Source: Channallabes apus (Eukaryota; Chordata; Actinopteri; Siluriformes; Clariidae). Taken from it: a DNA stretch of 64,000 bases. The notes beneath the pieces were generated by a model. It saw only the letters and a list, made by a program, of their open reading frames with translations. It searched no databases and had not been told where the DNA came from. Below, one piece after another: positions 22,417 to 33,813 of this stretch. Position 1 is the stretch's first letter, and each line of letters opens with the position of its first letter. A program made the position numbers and the translations under genes. Location: contig CM060113.1 of NCBI GenBank assembly GCA_030522415.1, forward strand, positions 11,046,065 through 11,110,064, read 5' to 3'.

Positions 22417-22899
22417 TTTCAAATTCAAATTCAAATTTTATTTGTCACATACACAGTCATACACAGTACGATATGCAGTGAAATGCTTAGACAACTGCTC
22501 GTGACCTTAAAATAAAAGACTAGGAATAGGAAATAAATATGAAAAATAAAATAGAGGGTAAATTTAACTAGGAAAGAATAAAATAAAATATAAAAATGAA
22601 AGTTAAAATAAAATAACTGTACAACAATACACATATAGAAAATATATGAAGAATATATGAACAATAAGAGCAGCTGTACGAGTAGGAAAAGAATGGTAAT
22701 GTCCAGGGTTGTGCAATTCACATGTTTAAAGTGTCTTGTGCAGTGCGAATATGCTTAAAGTGATTCATTTAAAGTGACTTGTGATAGTGATTTGAGTGGT
22801 TTGATGACCACGAAGTGTAATTGTGCAGTGGTCACTAGTGTAAACGAATGTCCAGAGTGTGTGTAAAAACCATATGTGTGGGTCAGTACTGAGTGGTGG

Positions 22900-23629
22900 T
22901 GTGATTGAGAGACCGTATTGCCTGCGGGAAGAAGCTCCTCCTCAGTCTCTCTGTGTTGGCCTTCAGGGAGCGGAATCGCTTTCCTGACCTCAACAGAGAG
23001 AACAGTCCATTGTTGGGATGCATGTGGTCCTTCACAATCTTCCTGGCCTTGGTCCAGCACCTCCTGCTGTACCTGCTTTTTCACCACGGTGTTGATGTGA
23101 CAGGACCATGATAGGTCCTGCATGATGTGAACATGAAGTCCACTATCAACTCCTTTGTCTTACTGATGTTTAGAAGGAGGTTGTTCCTCTGGCACCAGTT
23201 CTCCAGGATCCTAATCTCCTTCAGGTAGGCTGTCTCGTTGTTATCAGAGATCAGGCCCACCACGATGGTGTCGTCAGCAAACTTAATGATGGTGGTGGAG
23301 CTGGTAGTGGCCACACAGTCATATGTGTACAAAGAGTACAGCAGGGGGCTCAGAACACACCCCTGGGGGGCTCCAGTGCTGAGAGTTGTGGAGGCTGAGA
23401 CATGTCCGCCCATCCTTACTGCCTGTGGTCTGCCCGTTAGGAAGTTGGAGATCCACTGACACAGAGATGAGCTGAGACCCAGGTGCTCCAGCTTGGTGGT
23501 GAGTGTGGAGGGAATTATGGTATTGAATGCAGAGCTGTAGTCAATGAAGAGCATTTTAACATAATTCCCCCTTCTAGTGTCCAAGTGAGTAAGTGATGTG
23601 TGGAGGAGATGAGAGATGGCATCGTCAGT
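22900..23629 (-). pseudogene. LINE reverse transcriptase, C-terminal part
   Basis: This is the continuation of the LINE RT on the far side of the solo LTR. It contains [12 protein letters not shown], the motif A block [29 protein letters not shown] and the catalytic FADDT. After IVDF the frame is disrupted: compared with the LINE at 33814-36254, the segment for the YLGV..LTW region through the following hundred or so residues is missing. A final region (GKRFRSLKANTERLRRSFFP-like, about 22905-23060) appears in another frame. Catalytic residues remain, but the protein cannot be made intact. Confidence 0.8.
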
Positions 23630-24331
23630 TGTAGCGCAGCCACACAAAGGGACATTTTCAATAACAGGGAAATGGTTGAAGAGCTAATGCTGCTCACCTG
23701 TGGCCGAGGATGTGCCCTAGTGGTTTCTGTTTCCCCTTGTGACAGTGTTTTGGTCCCAGGTAAGCTCGCACGCATGCGCGATCGCAGCGTGAGGGAACCC
23801 GGAAGTGATGAGGGTCACATGAGCCGGCATAAAGCCGGAACCGGCAAGGAAGCCGAGACGGAGAGATGAAGTCAGCGCGCTGCTTGTTTATTGAGACTGA
23901 GCAACTGTTTGCGGATTATTGTTACGGAATTTCATTCAGTACCCAGCTCATTCCGTTTCTCGACCTCCCGGACTTAACATCGTTTACCGGTGAGATCGAG
24001 CCATCTCTCCAACTCACCATTTTCATACCCACCACCATATCTCAGACACTGGACTACCATACACACACTCACACACCCGCATACATCACACACGCCCTGT
24101 TTATATTTGTATTATATTTGTATATATTGGTTTGTGGTGCACCGTGTTTGTTTATTTATTTGTTTGTCTTGTAAAATACACTTGGTTTAATTTATTACCA
24201 TTGTTTTGTGTCGTGTCGTATATTGTCCCGCCACGGTTGCGCAATACCGGAAGTGTGGTTTACAAGCCCCTATTTAGATTCCCGAATCCGTTTTCTTGTA
24301 ACTAAGCGGTTTTATAAAACCAAGCGTTACA
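23630..24331. mobile_element. solo LTR nested in LINE RT
   Basis: A 702-bp insertion with ends TGTAGCGC...GCGTTACA. The ends are 8-bp imperfect inverted termini of the LTR TG...CA type. It is flanked by the 4-bp duplication CAGT (23626-23629 and 24332-24335). Removing it and one CAGT restores a continuous LINE reading frame across the junction, which proves it is an insertion. It has no internal coding region, so it is best read as a solo LTR left by LTR-LTR recombination. The parent family is unknown and is not the gypsy element at 1681. Possible alternative: a MITE with TG..CA ends. Confidence 0.8.
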
Positions 24332-24335
24332 CAGT

Positions 24336-24985
24336 AGAACGATTTGGACGGTAAGCGAACTGTAGAGGGTCCAGTGTGTCTGGTAGAGAAGAAATGATGA
24401 AGTCCTTGACGAAGCACTTCATCACTACTGAGGTGAGGGCTACAGGGCGATAGTCATTGAGAGAAGCAGGTTGTGGTTTCTTCGGGACAGGAACAATGAT
24501 GGACTCTTTGAAGCATGTGGGGATCACCGACTGAGATAAGGAGATGTTGAATATCTCAGTGAACACAGGTGCTAGCTGGTTCACTCTCCTGAAGGCTCTC
24601 CTCACGTCGTGCTCGGTGATGATGAGCGTGTTCCCGGTGCTGGCAGTGTCTTCCTGTCTCCAGCCGTTAGCGCCGCTAGCATTAGGGCCATTAGCATTTG
24701 GGCCGTTAGCATTAGCGCCGCTTCGTCATACCGGATGTTGGTGCTTTATAATCCGTTATTGTCCTTAGTCCCTGCCACAGGCTCCTAGAGTCACTCTGTT
24801 GGAGTTGTGACTCTAGTTTCCTCCCGTAGCGCTGCTTCGCTTCTTTCACCGCCTTCCGCACATTGTATGACGCAGCTTTGTACGGTTCCATGTCCCCCGA
24901 CGCAAGTCCCGTGTTGTAGGCAGCAGTGCGAGATCTCAGAGCGTCGCGGATGGTTTTATCCACCCACGGCTTCTGGTTGGGAAAT
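24336..24985 (-). pseudogene. LINE RT N-terminal and linker part
   Basis: It encodes, from right to left, FPNQKPWVDKTIRDALR (about 24935-24985) and an AYNTGLASGDMEPYKAAS-type linker. A short GCTAGCATTAG-based tandem repeat (24662-24720) follows, replacing the expected NELNAFF region. Next come RRAFRRVN and then [27 protein letters not shown] and [11 protein letters not shown]. Compared with the LINE at 33814-36254, about 20 codons covering the KAAGPDGI RT motif are deleted in frame after FRRVN. The frame stops where the solo LTR begins. Confidence 0.8.
24662..24720. repeat. short GC-rich tandem repeat in LINE linker
   Basis: Four or so imperfect copies of an 18-bp GGCCGTTAGCATTAGCGC-like unit, apparently expanded within the LINE coding region. 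Confidence 0.6.
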
Positions 24986-24990
24986 GTTCT

Positions 24991-25506
24991 TGTAGATGCG
25001 GACATATTATTTCACTAGTTTTGATGCGTAGCTTTGGTTTGAAGTTTCACTCACACAACAGAAGTCCGATCTCTTTGTCTCTTGTAGTTTATTTTGTCAG
25101 CATCAAAGAATCAACACTTCATACAGTCGTCTTGAGTAAATCCACTGTGATTACAACACCAGTTGCTGTATCTTTTAAATTTCTTACGCATATAACAACA
25201 CTTTTGTTGTATATCTGCTTATGGGTAGCTTACGGTCAAAAGCTCGTGTTTCCATAGCCTTCCGCATCTAAACTGAAACTTTTTATCATGCGATAGTCAT
25301 ACAAATACATGTCATAGTGGAATGACATCACAGACCAACTTACGAGTGTCAAAATGGATGCTTAACTAAAAAATTTAAAGCTTATGGCTTATGTAAGAAA
25401 CTTAATCCTTAATGCTTTACTAATGAATAGAATGAGGTAAAATAACATGAAATAAAACAAATAAACACAACAACAAATTCATAACAAGTACGATATGGCT
25501 CTTACA
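24991..25506. mobile_element. second solo LTR nested in LINE
   Basis: A 516-bp insertion with ends TGTAGATG...CTCTTACA, flanked by the 5-bp duplication GTTCT (24986-24990 and 25507-25511). Joining the flanks restores the LINE frame (…KTIR / TFPNQ…), which confirms the boundaries. There is no coding content. The sequence and target duplication length differ from the 702-bp element, so it represents a separate LTR family. Orientation is undetermined. Confidence 0.8.
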
Positions 25507-25511
25507 GTTCT

Positions 25512-26520
25512 GATAGTCTTTTTCTCCATGGTATAATACGCTAGTTTCCTAATGAATCTCACAACCGCTTCCGTAAACAAGCTGACGTCATCGGAGCTGT
25601 TTCTGAACATGTCCCAGTCTGCGTCATCAAGTGCGTCCTGTAACACGGCCACCGATTGGTCCGTCCAGCACGTGACCTCCCTCTGAACCGGAACGTCCTG
25701 TTTCAGCCTTTGTTTGTATTTTTTCGTGAGGAAGATGGCGGTGTGGTTGGATTTACCTAACGGAGGGCGAGATTTTGCCTTGTAGCCGTCCTTGACTGTC
25801 GTGTAGCAGTGATCCAGTGTCCTTTCACCCCTGGTGGGGCAGGTGATATGCTGATGAAAGTTCGGCGCTGCGCGTTTGAGGTTGGCACTATTAAAGTCCC
25901 CCGCCACAATGAGCGCAGCGTCCCGGTGTTGTGCCTGATGCTTTGTGAGTGCCTCATGCAGCTCGCATAAGGCAGTGTCCGTGTCTCCTTGAGGTGGAAT
26001 ATAAACGGCACTTTTTCTGACCGATGTAAACTCCCGGGGAAGATAAAAAGGACGACACATGATGGTCAGTAGTTCCAGGTTTGGTGTGCAGGAGCGTCTA
26101 AGAGGAACAACGCTCGCGCTGTTGCACCACCTGCTGTTCACCATTAAACACACGCCACCTCCCCTTGACTTCCCCGAGTCCCGTGTCCAGTCCATGCGGT
26201 GAACCGAGAAGAACTCAGCCGGCTGGATGACGTGGTCTGGGTTCAGCCACGTCTCGGTGAAGCAGAGGAGATTGCAGTCCCGAATGTCTCTCTGGAACTT
26301 TATCCTGGCCCTGAGGTCATCGAGCTTGTTCTCCAGTGACTGGACGTTGGCGAGCAGGATGCTAGGCAGAGGTGTGCAGTGTGCAAGAGCTCTCAGCCTG
26401 TTCCTGACGCCGGCTCGTTTCCCTCGGGGCCGCTGCTTCGCATCGCATCCATTGTTCTCCCTCAGGATCTCACTCGGCCAGCTCGGATCCGGAGTTAAAA
26501 ACGTCGAATTGTGAGTACAT
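25512..26520 (-). pseudogene. LINE APE-type endonuclease region
   Basis: An open minus-strand frame from about 26517 down to the second solo LTR. Motifs in order: ANVQSLENKLDDLRARI near the N-terminus, FTETWLN (metal-binding Glu), SRGGGVCLMVN, AVYIPPQGD, IVAGDFNSANL, TLDHCY, and a final KSNHTAIFL where the usual SDH catalytic pair is SNH. The Asp to Asn change in the SDH motif should impair nicking. The enzyme would cut target DNA to prime reverse transcription. The frame continues into a DALDDADWDMFR linker typical of this LINE family. It is truncated by the LTR insertion. Confidence 0.82.
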
Positions 26521-26678
26521 TGTATACCAATAGAAACAAGAGTGTCTCTATTATACCTAATGTACTCAATGGTGGTGAATTTGCCGATTTAAAAAAAACT
26601 GGAAACTAACTTAAAAACAAAAACAAAGAAAAGGTGGTCGGAGCAGTCGTGACGGCAGCCGACCTCACCGGCGCCATC

Positions 26679-26680
<2 letters not shown>

Positions 26681-26712
<32 letters not shown>

Positions 26713-26749
26713 ATAATTAATTAAAAAGTAAGTAATTACGTAAAAAAGC

Positions 26750-26783
<34 letters not shown>

Positions 26784-26870
26784 TTCTGCCAGAAGCAGAT
26801 TATATTCAGTAAAAGTGTTTCAAATTTTTTTATTTCTCCTATACCACATGACATTTTATATATTATTAAA

Positions 26871-26901
<31 letters not shown>
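26681..26901. repeat. three (AAT/ATT)n microsatellite runs
   Basis: Runs lie at 26681-26710, 26751-26783 and 26873-26901, and the first abuts the LINE 5' end. They generate a poly-Tyr/poly-Leu ORF that is an artefact. Confidence 0.9.
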
Positions 26902-28325
26902 GCATTTTTACTTATATAGGCATCTATCTTATCACCCAAGATTGCCTTCCAGTTCAAACAAAGGATAAATTTAAAGATGAGATAACATTGATAACAAAGA
27001 TAAAGAGGAGTAGGTTATATGAACACAATATCAAATTGCAAGAGACATTAAACAAGTGACGGTGTCACAATTTAAAAAAAATAATAAACATGAAATGATG
27101 TTTCAAATGAAGATTTAAGTGGCGATTTAAGTGCAGCTTTATCATGTAGCATTTTAGCTCATCATGGGGAGTAGTGAACCTGTCATTGCAAAGGTGGAAG
27201 CTTGCATGACAGATAAACTAGTAGTAAACACAAAAAATCTAAACACAACATGGACTGTTCAGAGGCATTTTCGCAACAACACAGAATCAATTGCTAAGGA
27301 AACAAAATGTTGTTTCTGTAACTGGTTTTGAATTAGCTAGAATAGCCTCTCCCCTCTGGAATTATGCTGTTTTTTTTTTTCTTTTCGATTCAATAAAATT
27401 CAAAAGTCATCCGCCCTGAGAAACTACTGACCATTCGATAAATCATATAAATAATATAAACATTTCCTTATGGACGAGTCACCACTTCAAATATTAGCCA
27501 TACAAGTCCCTGTGTATGCGCTGTTTGCAGTATTTAAGGGAATTTGTGCACATGGAACAAAGTTACTGGTTAAGATACTACTGAGAAAAACCCATTATAT
27601 AAATGGGTAGTGACTTAATCACCAGAACCACCCAACATGGTTCACATTGAAGTACTCCATACAGACCCACAGTGTGCCCCTGTTTAATAGCACAGCTGCA
27701 GTTACCCTTTGACCACAATGTTCTTTAGCTCTATGGGTCATGCCAGCATGCATACGTTAACACTATGTCTCAATACATGAGTAAAGCAAAAACATGCAGT
27801 GTAACCCAGGAGAATTCAGTGTGAGTCTTCATTTCTATCCATGGCTGATTCAGAATTACTTTTTTGCATATTTCAATGCGACACAATCCTCCTAAGCTCA
27901 TTTAAATTCATCCCAGAGTTGGCATTCATCATTGTTTTGTTGAGTCGACTCAAAATGCAACATGGCGAGTCATCAGCAATAACAAAGAAATTGCTTTCAT
28001 TGCGATAATATAAATTGGACAAAATAGATGGCAGAGGTAAAGACCATCTGAATTGATGGTGCTAATGGCCATGGTTTGAGCATTATAAAAACCAGCCTAA
28101 AATGAAAAAAATTAATTTGTAAAATTAAGCAATTTCCTGTTGTTCCCAATAGTGATTTAAGAGAGTATACTTTAGAGTTGACAAAATAGGTGTCGTGCTG
28201 CTGGCGAGCACTACACTTTCTTTCTTCAATAGAGGAGAAAGAATATTCACATACTGTATTCCTGTTGAACTTCATGCACATTTGAAGATCCAATCAACAA
28301 TAAAGTGTAAGTCATGCAAGGGTAC
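26902..28325. other. gene-free stretch
   Basis: No gene or recognisable repeat seen. The 98-codon ORF at 27997-28293 lacks support. Confidence 0.6.
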
Positions 28326-28640
28326 CACTAAATTCAATTCAATTCAATTTTATTTGTATAGTGCTTTACAGAATAAAAAATAAATACATACAGTAAAAAA
28401 GAGAAGAAGGGAAAAAAGAATTGCAACTATCAGCTTGTCCCTTATGAGCAAGCCAGGTATAACAAAAAAAAACTGATGACAATAGATAAAAACCTTGAAA
28501 GAAACTGTCCTCAGTTACCACATACATCCCCCAAGCAAACCATACAGGGCAGCAGTCAGTGCCCAAGAGGCAAGAACTCCAACCAGAAGTGTCAGACAGG
28601 CATGAAGGGCAGAACAGGCCAGGATCACTAGTAACTCAGG
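28326..28640 (-). mobile_element. probable L2-like LINE 3'-end fragment
   Basis: It starts with four AATTC units and TTTTATTTGTATAGTGC, then a weak AACCTTGAAAGAAACTGTCC block corresponding to the L2 3'-UTR motif seen at 12955-12985 and 14928-14960. It is diverged and non-coding. Confidence 0.5.
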
Positions 28641-28651
28641 AGTAACATGTT

Positions 28652-28652
<1 letters not shown>

Positions 28653-28683
<31 letters not shown>
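28653..28683. repeat. (AG)n microsatellite
   Basis: About fifteen AG dinucleotides. Confidence 0.9.
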
Positions 28684-28686
<3 letters not shown>

Positions 28687-29764
28687 GTAAGGTATACTCA
28701 TAGTCGCATAAAGAATAAGGTTGGACTGTGGGACTGGTAATAAAGGTGTTTTAATTAATTCCCAATGTTGGTAGTGCAGTGAAATAAACTGTGTTGCTAG
28801 CTAATGGTAACCAATAAAAATGAAAAGGTAGCAAAGCATCCTTTCGTTCATTCATTCATTTATTTATTTATTGAAACATTTAAAAGGTAAAACAGGAAAT
28901 GAACATTTACACTACATTCTGAGCAGTAGCATAATGAGCATGGTCACTTCCAGCACTGTAACTTTTTCTCAGAATGGAAGTTTCAAATTAAGTTTCATTT
29001 GCTCTGCACAGGTAAGAGAATTTAATCATTCTAATTCTAATTACTCATGTTCATTCTTTGTCTATATTGCCTAAAACCTCACTAATTGCAACCTACTACA
29101 GTACATCTATGGTATCATCTAATACTATCATCTAACTAGATGATATACCTATATCATAGATGTACCTAGACTATACCTAGCTAGATGTTTTGCTTACTGA
29201 CATATTTATATAAAAATCAGTCTGACAGTTGATTATAGGTGGTTTATGTATACAGTAGGAAGTTGCTGTTGAAACCTAGCCTTCACAACAATACACAACA
29301 TAACTGGGAACCCACAGATAAACAACATAAGTGCTCTTTGTTCCTTAAACAATTAGCAGTACACTTTTGTGTGCAAGCGATCTTACTGGCTTACTAGTTA
29401 TGTAAATTGTTTTATGTCATCAATTTATATCGTATCGTGCAAATTTCCTTTTACTTTCTTTACAATAGCTTAAACGCAGTACTCGGTGTTGTTTACGGAC
29501 AGAAGTCTGTGCATGTATGTAAATAAAGTCAATCCTTGGATTTCGAGCATAATTCATTCTGGAAGCGTGCTTGTATATCAAATTTCCCCATAAGAAATAA
29601 TGGACACTCCAATGATTCATACCACAACCCAAAATAATCCATATAAAAATTATTAACGAAAAATATAAAGATAAAACCCATTACTTAACCTTCACTTAAC
29701 CTTTAAAAAGAATCCCGTCAGAGTGTTTTATTATTTTAGAGGAGGGAGGAACCTACTGTGTAGG

Positions 29765-29766
<2 letters not shown>
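28684..29766. other. gene-free stretch, one dispersed repeat suspected
   Basis: No gene is seen. The part at about 29528-29650 (GGATTTCGAGCATAATTC, then TTTCCCCATAAGAAATAATG) looks like a dispersed fish repeat I remember only vaguely. I cannot name it. Confidence 0.4.
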
Positions 29767-29824
<58 letters not shown>

Positions 29825-29826
29825 CA

Positions 29827-29873
<47 letters not shown>
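29767..29873. repeat. (CA)n(TA)n compound microsatellite
   Basis: About 22 CA units run into about 30 TA units, interrupted once by CAGT near 29825. ORFs here on both strands are artefacts. Confidence 0.95.
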
Positions 29874-29877
<4 letters not shown>

Positions 29878-29879
29878 TG

Positions 29880-31375
29880 CTTGGTATCCAAATGGTTTAG
29901 ATTTTTCTGAATCACAGAGGTACCAAAAAATCTGATGACTAATTCTGATACAGAACAAAGTGCTTAAATAATTTTTGGATAAGATTTGAACCATATTGGA
30001 TTCTGCATCTAGCATGACCTGGACAGAATAAAGAGTTTACCACTGAGAGAACAAATGCAAATGTTGCAAAACATTCTGTGGTGAGTGAAAATAAATACTC
30101 CAGGATGTACTGTCATTAGAAAATAATCAAGTTTCAGGTGGTACCAGTATTACTGCTTTATGCTGGGCCTCATCACACCAATCCAATGTTGATAATTTTT
30201 TTAATAACTCATGTACTTCCTTATATTACATACCCTTGGGATAAATAAGGTACATAGTTCTTGTTCATAGAGACAATAGGGAATGTTTTTGCTAGTACAC
30301 ACAATGACAAATTCTCTCTTTCTCTCTTTCTACTTTTGTAAACTGGTTACATGCTGTAATCACATATTGCGTGCCCCCTCAGGCCAAAGGAATCAGGACT
30401 GACTGAGGTCATGTCATGTTTTTATGACGTTCTTGGGGCAATGACATCATTTTCAATGTACTGTAGAGTCCTCTTGGGTTGCTGGTCAGCAGCATGGACT
30501 GAACCCCATGTGACACACCGTGACCGACTCAGGTGGCACGTAACGATACCGTCGGCTATTTTTACTCCTTAGAAGAGATCGATTTCAGATCAAATCCAGA
30601 GCTATGCTCCCTGAATTGGAAAGTGTTGAGGCATACAGCAAATCAGGAAGGAAGTGACATTCTAGAATGTTCTTGAATAGAAGCTTGATTAGATTGCAAT
30701 GCAGGAGCTCCTGGCCTGAAGCCAATTATACGGTGTGTATTACTTACTGTGTTTAAAACCTCTCACTGCCAATCAGTTAATGTGTTAAGGAGGATTCAGA
30801 TGAAGTGGAGCAGTACAACATGTAACCCAGTTTGTAAGCTAAGTAGATCCCCTGGTTTGATTACAAATTAAGATAACAATGCACCACAAGATGTCATTTA
30901 TTTGTAATCATACTCAGCTAAGACCATATTAGGGCATTTAAACCATGTCTACAGACACATAAGAAATTATTTATGACTGTAAGTGTTTTTATATTTAACT
31001 ACTGAATAATATATTCTGTACATAACAAAATATTAAACATTTTATTTACAATATAATTTTGGTTATGACACACTGATCTTAATTGTTTTCATGCATGCTG
31101 TATGGGCATAACAAAATATATAAAGCATGCACATCCATCCCTCTGTAGATAAATTGAAGGACAGATTATAGGTAAACTTTAAAGGTATACTTAGCATTGT
31201 ACGTATATATAGCAGTGCTGGAAACCTTGGAAATTAAAACCACAAAAAAAATGTGCTATATTTTATTCATAAAACAAAAAGAAATAAGATATAACTCAAG
31301 AACCGTTTCCAAATATAGGAGTTCACGCAAATAATTAGTTGATTGGTTGACAATGATAAGACTAATGCAAACCCA
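29880..31375. other. gene-free stretch
   Basis: No gene is recognised. The somewhat GC-richer part (30360-30620) has no ORF or repeat structure I can name. Confidence 0.55.
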
Positions 31376-31401
31376 TAAATATATATATATATATATACAT
31401 A

Positions 31402-33025
31402 CAGTGGTGTGAAAAACTATTTTCCCCCTTCCTGATTTCTTATTCTTTTGCATGTTTGTCAGACTTAAATGTTTCTGCTCATAAAAAAAAAAAACGTTAA
31501 CTATTAGTCAAAGATAACATAATTGAACACAAAATGCAGTTTTTAAATGAAGGTTTACGTTATTAAGGGAGAAAAAAACTCCAAATCAACATGGCCCTGT
31601 GTGAAAAAGTGATTGCCCCCCTTGTTAAAAAATAACTTAACTGTGATTTATCACACCTGAGTTCAATTTCTGTAGTCACCCCCAGGCCTGATTACTGCCA
31701 CACCTATTTCAATCAAGAAATCACTTAAATAGGAGCTACCTGACACAGAGAAGTAGACCAAAAGCACCTCAAAAGCTAGACGTCATGCCAAGATCCAAAG
31801 AAATTCAGGAACAAATGAGAACAAAAGTAATTGAGATCTATCAGTCTGGTAAAGGTTATAAAGCCATTTCTAAAGCTTTGGGACTCCAGCGAACCACAGT
31901 GAGAGCCATTATCCACAAATGGCAAAAACATGGAACAGTGGTGAACCTTCCCAGGAGTGGCCGGCGACCAAAATTACCCCAAGAGCGCAGAGACAACTCA
32001 TCCGAGAGGCCACAAAAGACCCCAGGACAACATCTAAAGAACTACAGGCCTCACTTGCCTCAATTAAGGTCAGTGTTCACGACTCCACCATAAGAAAGAG
32101 ACTGGGCAAAAACGGCCTGCATGGCAGATTTCCAAGGCGCAAACCACTTTTAAGCAAAAAGAACATTAAGACGCGTCTCAATTTTGCTAAAAAACATCTC
32201 AATGATTGCCAAGACTTTTGGTAAAATACCTTGTGGACCGACGAGACAAAAGTTGAACTTTTTGGAAGGTGCGTGTCACGTTACATCTGGCGTAAAAGTA
32301 ACACAGCATTTCAGAAAAAGAACATCATACCAACAGTAAAATATGGTTGTGGTAGTGTGATGGTCTGGGGTTGTTTTGCTGCTTCAGGACCTGGAAGGCT
32401 TGCTGTGATAGATGGAACCATGAATTCTACTGTCTACCAAAAAATCCTGAAGGAGAATGTCCGGCCATCTGTTCGTCAACTCAAGCTGAAGCGATCTTGG
32501 GTGCTGCAGCAGGACAATGACCCAAAACACACCAGCAAATCCACCTCTGAATGGCTGAAGAAAAACAAAATGACGACTTTGGAGTGGCCTAGTCAAAGTG
32601 CTGACCTGAATCCTATTGAGATGTTGTGGCATGACCTTAAAAAGGCGGTTCATGCTAGAAAGCCCTCGAATAAAGCTGAATTACAACAATTCTGCAAAGA
32701 TGAGTGGGCCAAAATTCCTCCAGAGCGCTGTAAAAGACTCGTTGCAAGTTATCGCAAACACTTGATTGCAGTTATTGCTGCTAAGGGTGGCCCAACCAGT
32801 TATTAGGTTAAGGGGGCAATTACTTTTTCACACAGGGCCATGTAGGTTTGGATTTTTTTTTCTCCCTAAATAATAAAACCCCTCATTTAAAAACTGCATT
32901 TTGTGTTTACTTCTGTTATCTTTGACTAATAGTTAAATGTGTTTGATGACCAGAAACATTTTGTGTGACAAACATGCAAAAGAATAAGAAATCAGGAGGG
33001 GGGCAAATAGTTTTTCACACCACTG
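31402..33025 (+). mobile_element. Tc1-like transposon copy B
   Basis: A full-length 1,624-bp copy with the same CAGTGGTGTG termini and TA duplications at 31400-31401 and 33026-33027. It was inserted at the edge of a (TA)n microsatellite. The IR/DR ends are preserved, so it could still be mobilised in trans. Confidence 0.95.
31785..32806 (+). pseudogene. Tc1 transposase, broken (copy B)
   Basis: The ATG lies at the conserved position, but two lesions kill the frame. One C is missing near 31964 (GGCCGGCGACC where other copies have GGCCGGCCGACC), shifting the frame at about codon 60. A G-to-T change also turns Glu147 into TAA at 32222-32224. The remaining frame to 32806 retains Asp153, Asp244 and Glu279 and the C-terminal KGGPTSY end shared with other copies. 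The open segment from 32231 starts with TTG, not a true start. Confidence 0.92.
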
Positions 33026-33027
33026 TA

Positions 33028-33424
33028 TATATATTACTACCATTAATATGTAGGGTTTCAGTGGTGAATCGAATCTTTAATTTGATTAACTGATTTACAA
33101 TTTATAATATTTGCTTTATATACTATCTGTCCACCGTATAGCAGAATTGAGTGTATTTTACCACTCCTGTTTATCCAGCGGCCAACGAGGATAATACAAA
33201 ATCAGTTATTTATAAATTTCGAGCAAGGTAACGTAAGATCTGGGCAATGTTTACACTTGAAAATACATGACCAAGACAACAGTTCTTTATAAAGAAACAA
33301 GAATTTATTTGACTAATCTATGATAAATAAACTATGCTACTTAAACAAACACATACACACAAACAGTTCAACGGGTGAAAGTGGCTGACCCTGCGCTCTG
33401 ACCCCAGTTTCCTAATTGGGATAT
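33028..33424. other. gene-free stretch
   Basis: AT-rich DNA without recognisable features. Confidence 0.6.
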
Positions 33425-33468
33425 TCGAAGAAGGAATTTCACTGTGCTGTAAAGTACATGTGACAAAT
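33425..33468 (+). repeat. orphan LINE 3' tail
   Basis: GGAATTTCACTGTGCTGTAA followed by GTACATGTGACAAATAATTGAA reads as the last 40 or so bases of the Rex1-like tail in plus orientation (compare 42290-42356), an extremely 5'-truncated copy. Confidence 0.6.
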
Positions 33469-33469
33469 A

Positions 33470-33806
33470 ATTGAATATTCTTCTTCTTTACTAGATCAAA
33501 GAAAGTCACAAGAGCAGAGTCCTGGTTTTAATCTTACGTTTTAGTCATGAAACAAGCACCAATTTTTAGCAAGGTATCCATCTTTGTTTACTTGCGTTAT
33601 GTTTTGTTCTCATCCAGTGCTTCGCCTCCAGTGAAGGGAATCACAGCGTTGCTGATTGGTTGGTGAACTGAGGTTGAGATGATGTCTTTCGGGAAAGCCC
33701 TTCGGTGAGGTGTTGGTTGCCTGGTTACCGATGTCTGCCCTCTGGAACTTCTTCTGAGGGTTTCTTCGCTGTAGGACTTTGGATTCTGGCATGAAGTCTT
33801 GTTGAG
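33470..33806. other. gene-free stretch
   Basis: Moderate GC content. Two overlapping short minus-strand ORFs lie at 33597-33824, but no domain is recognised. Confidence 0.5.
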
Positions 33807-33813
33807 AGTTCTT

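Larger units (their letters stand above)
22417..26680 (-). mobile_element. Rex1-like LINE, decayed, with nested LTRs
   Basis: A minus-strand non-LTR retrotransposon that spans from its (TTTGAA)n 3' tail (22417-22440) to a 5' start reading AAGATGGCGCCGGTGAGG on the minus strand (26680). An APE-type endonuclease region precedes a reverse transcriptase with [11 protein letters not shown] and FADDT motifs. The pattern matches the fish Rex1/Babar (CR1-group) LINEs as I remember them. Two insertions with TG...CA ends and target duplications sit inside it (23630-24331 and 24991-25506). Without them the copy is about 3.05 kb. Internal deletions and frameshifts make it non-functional. Confidence 0.85.

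Noticed and set aside
23238..24190. Plus-strand ORFs over the LINE and solo LTR
   Set aside because: Antisense shadows of the RT or chance frames in non-coding LTR sequence.
29723..30015. ORFs over (CA)n(TA)n
   Set aside because: Simple-repeat artefacts reading His-Thr and Tyr-Ile runs.
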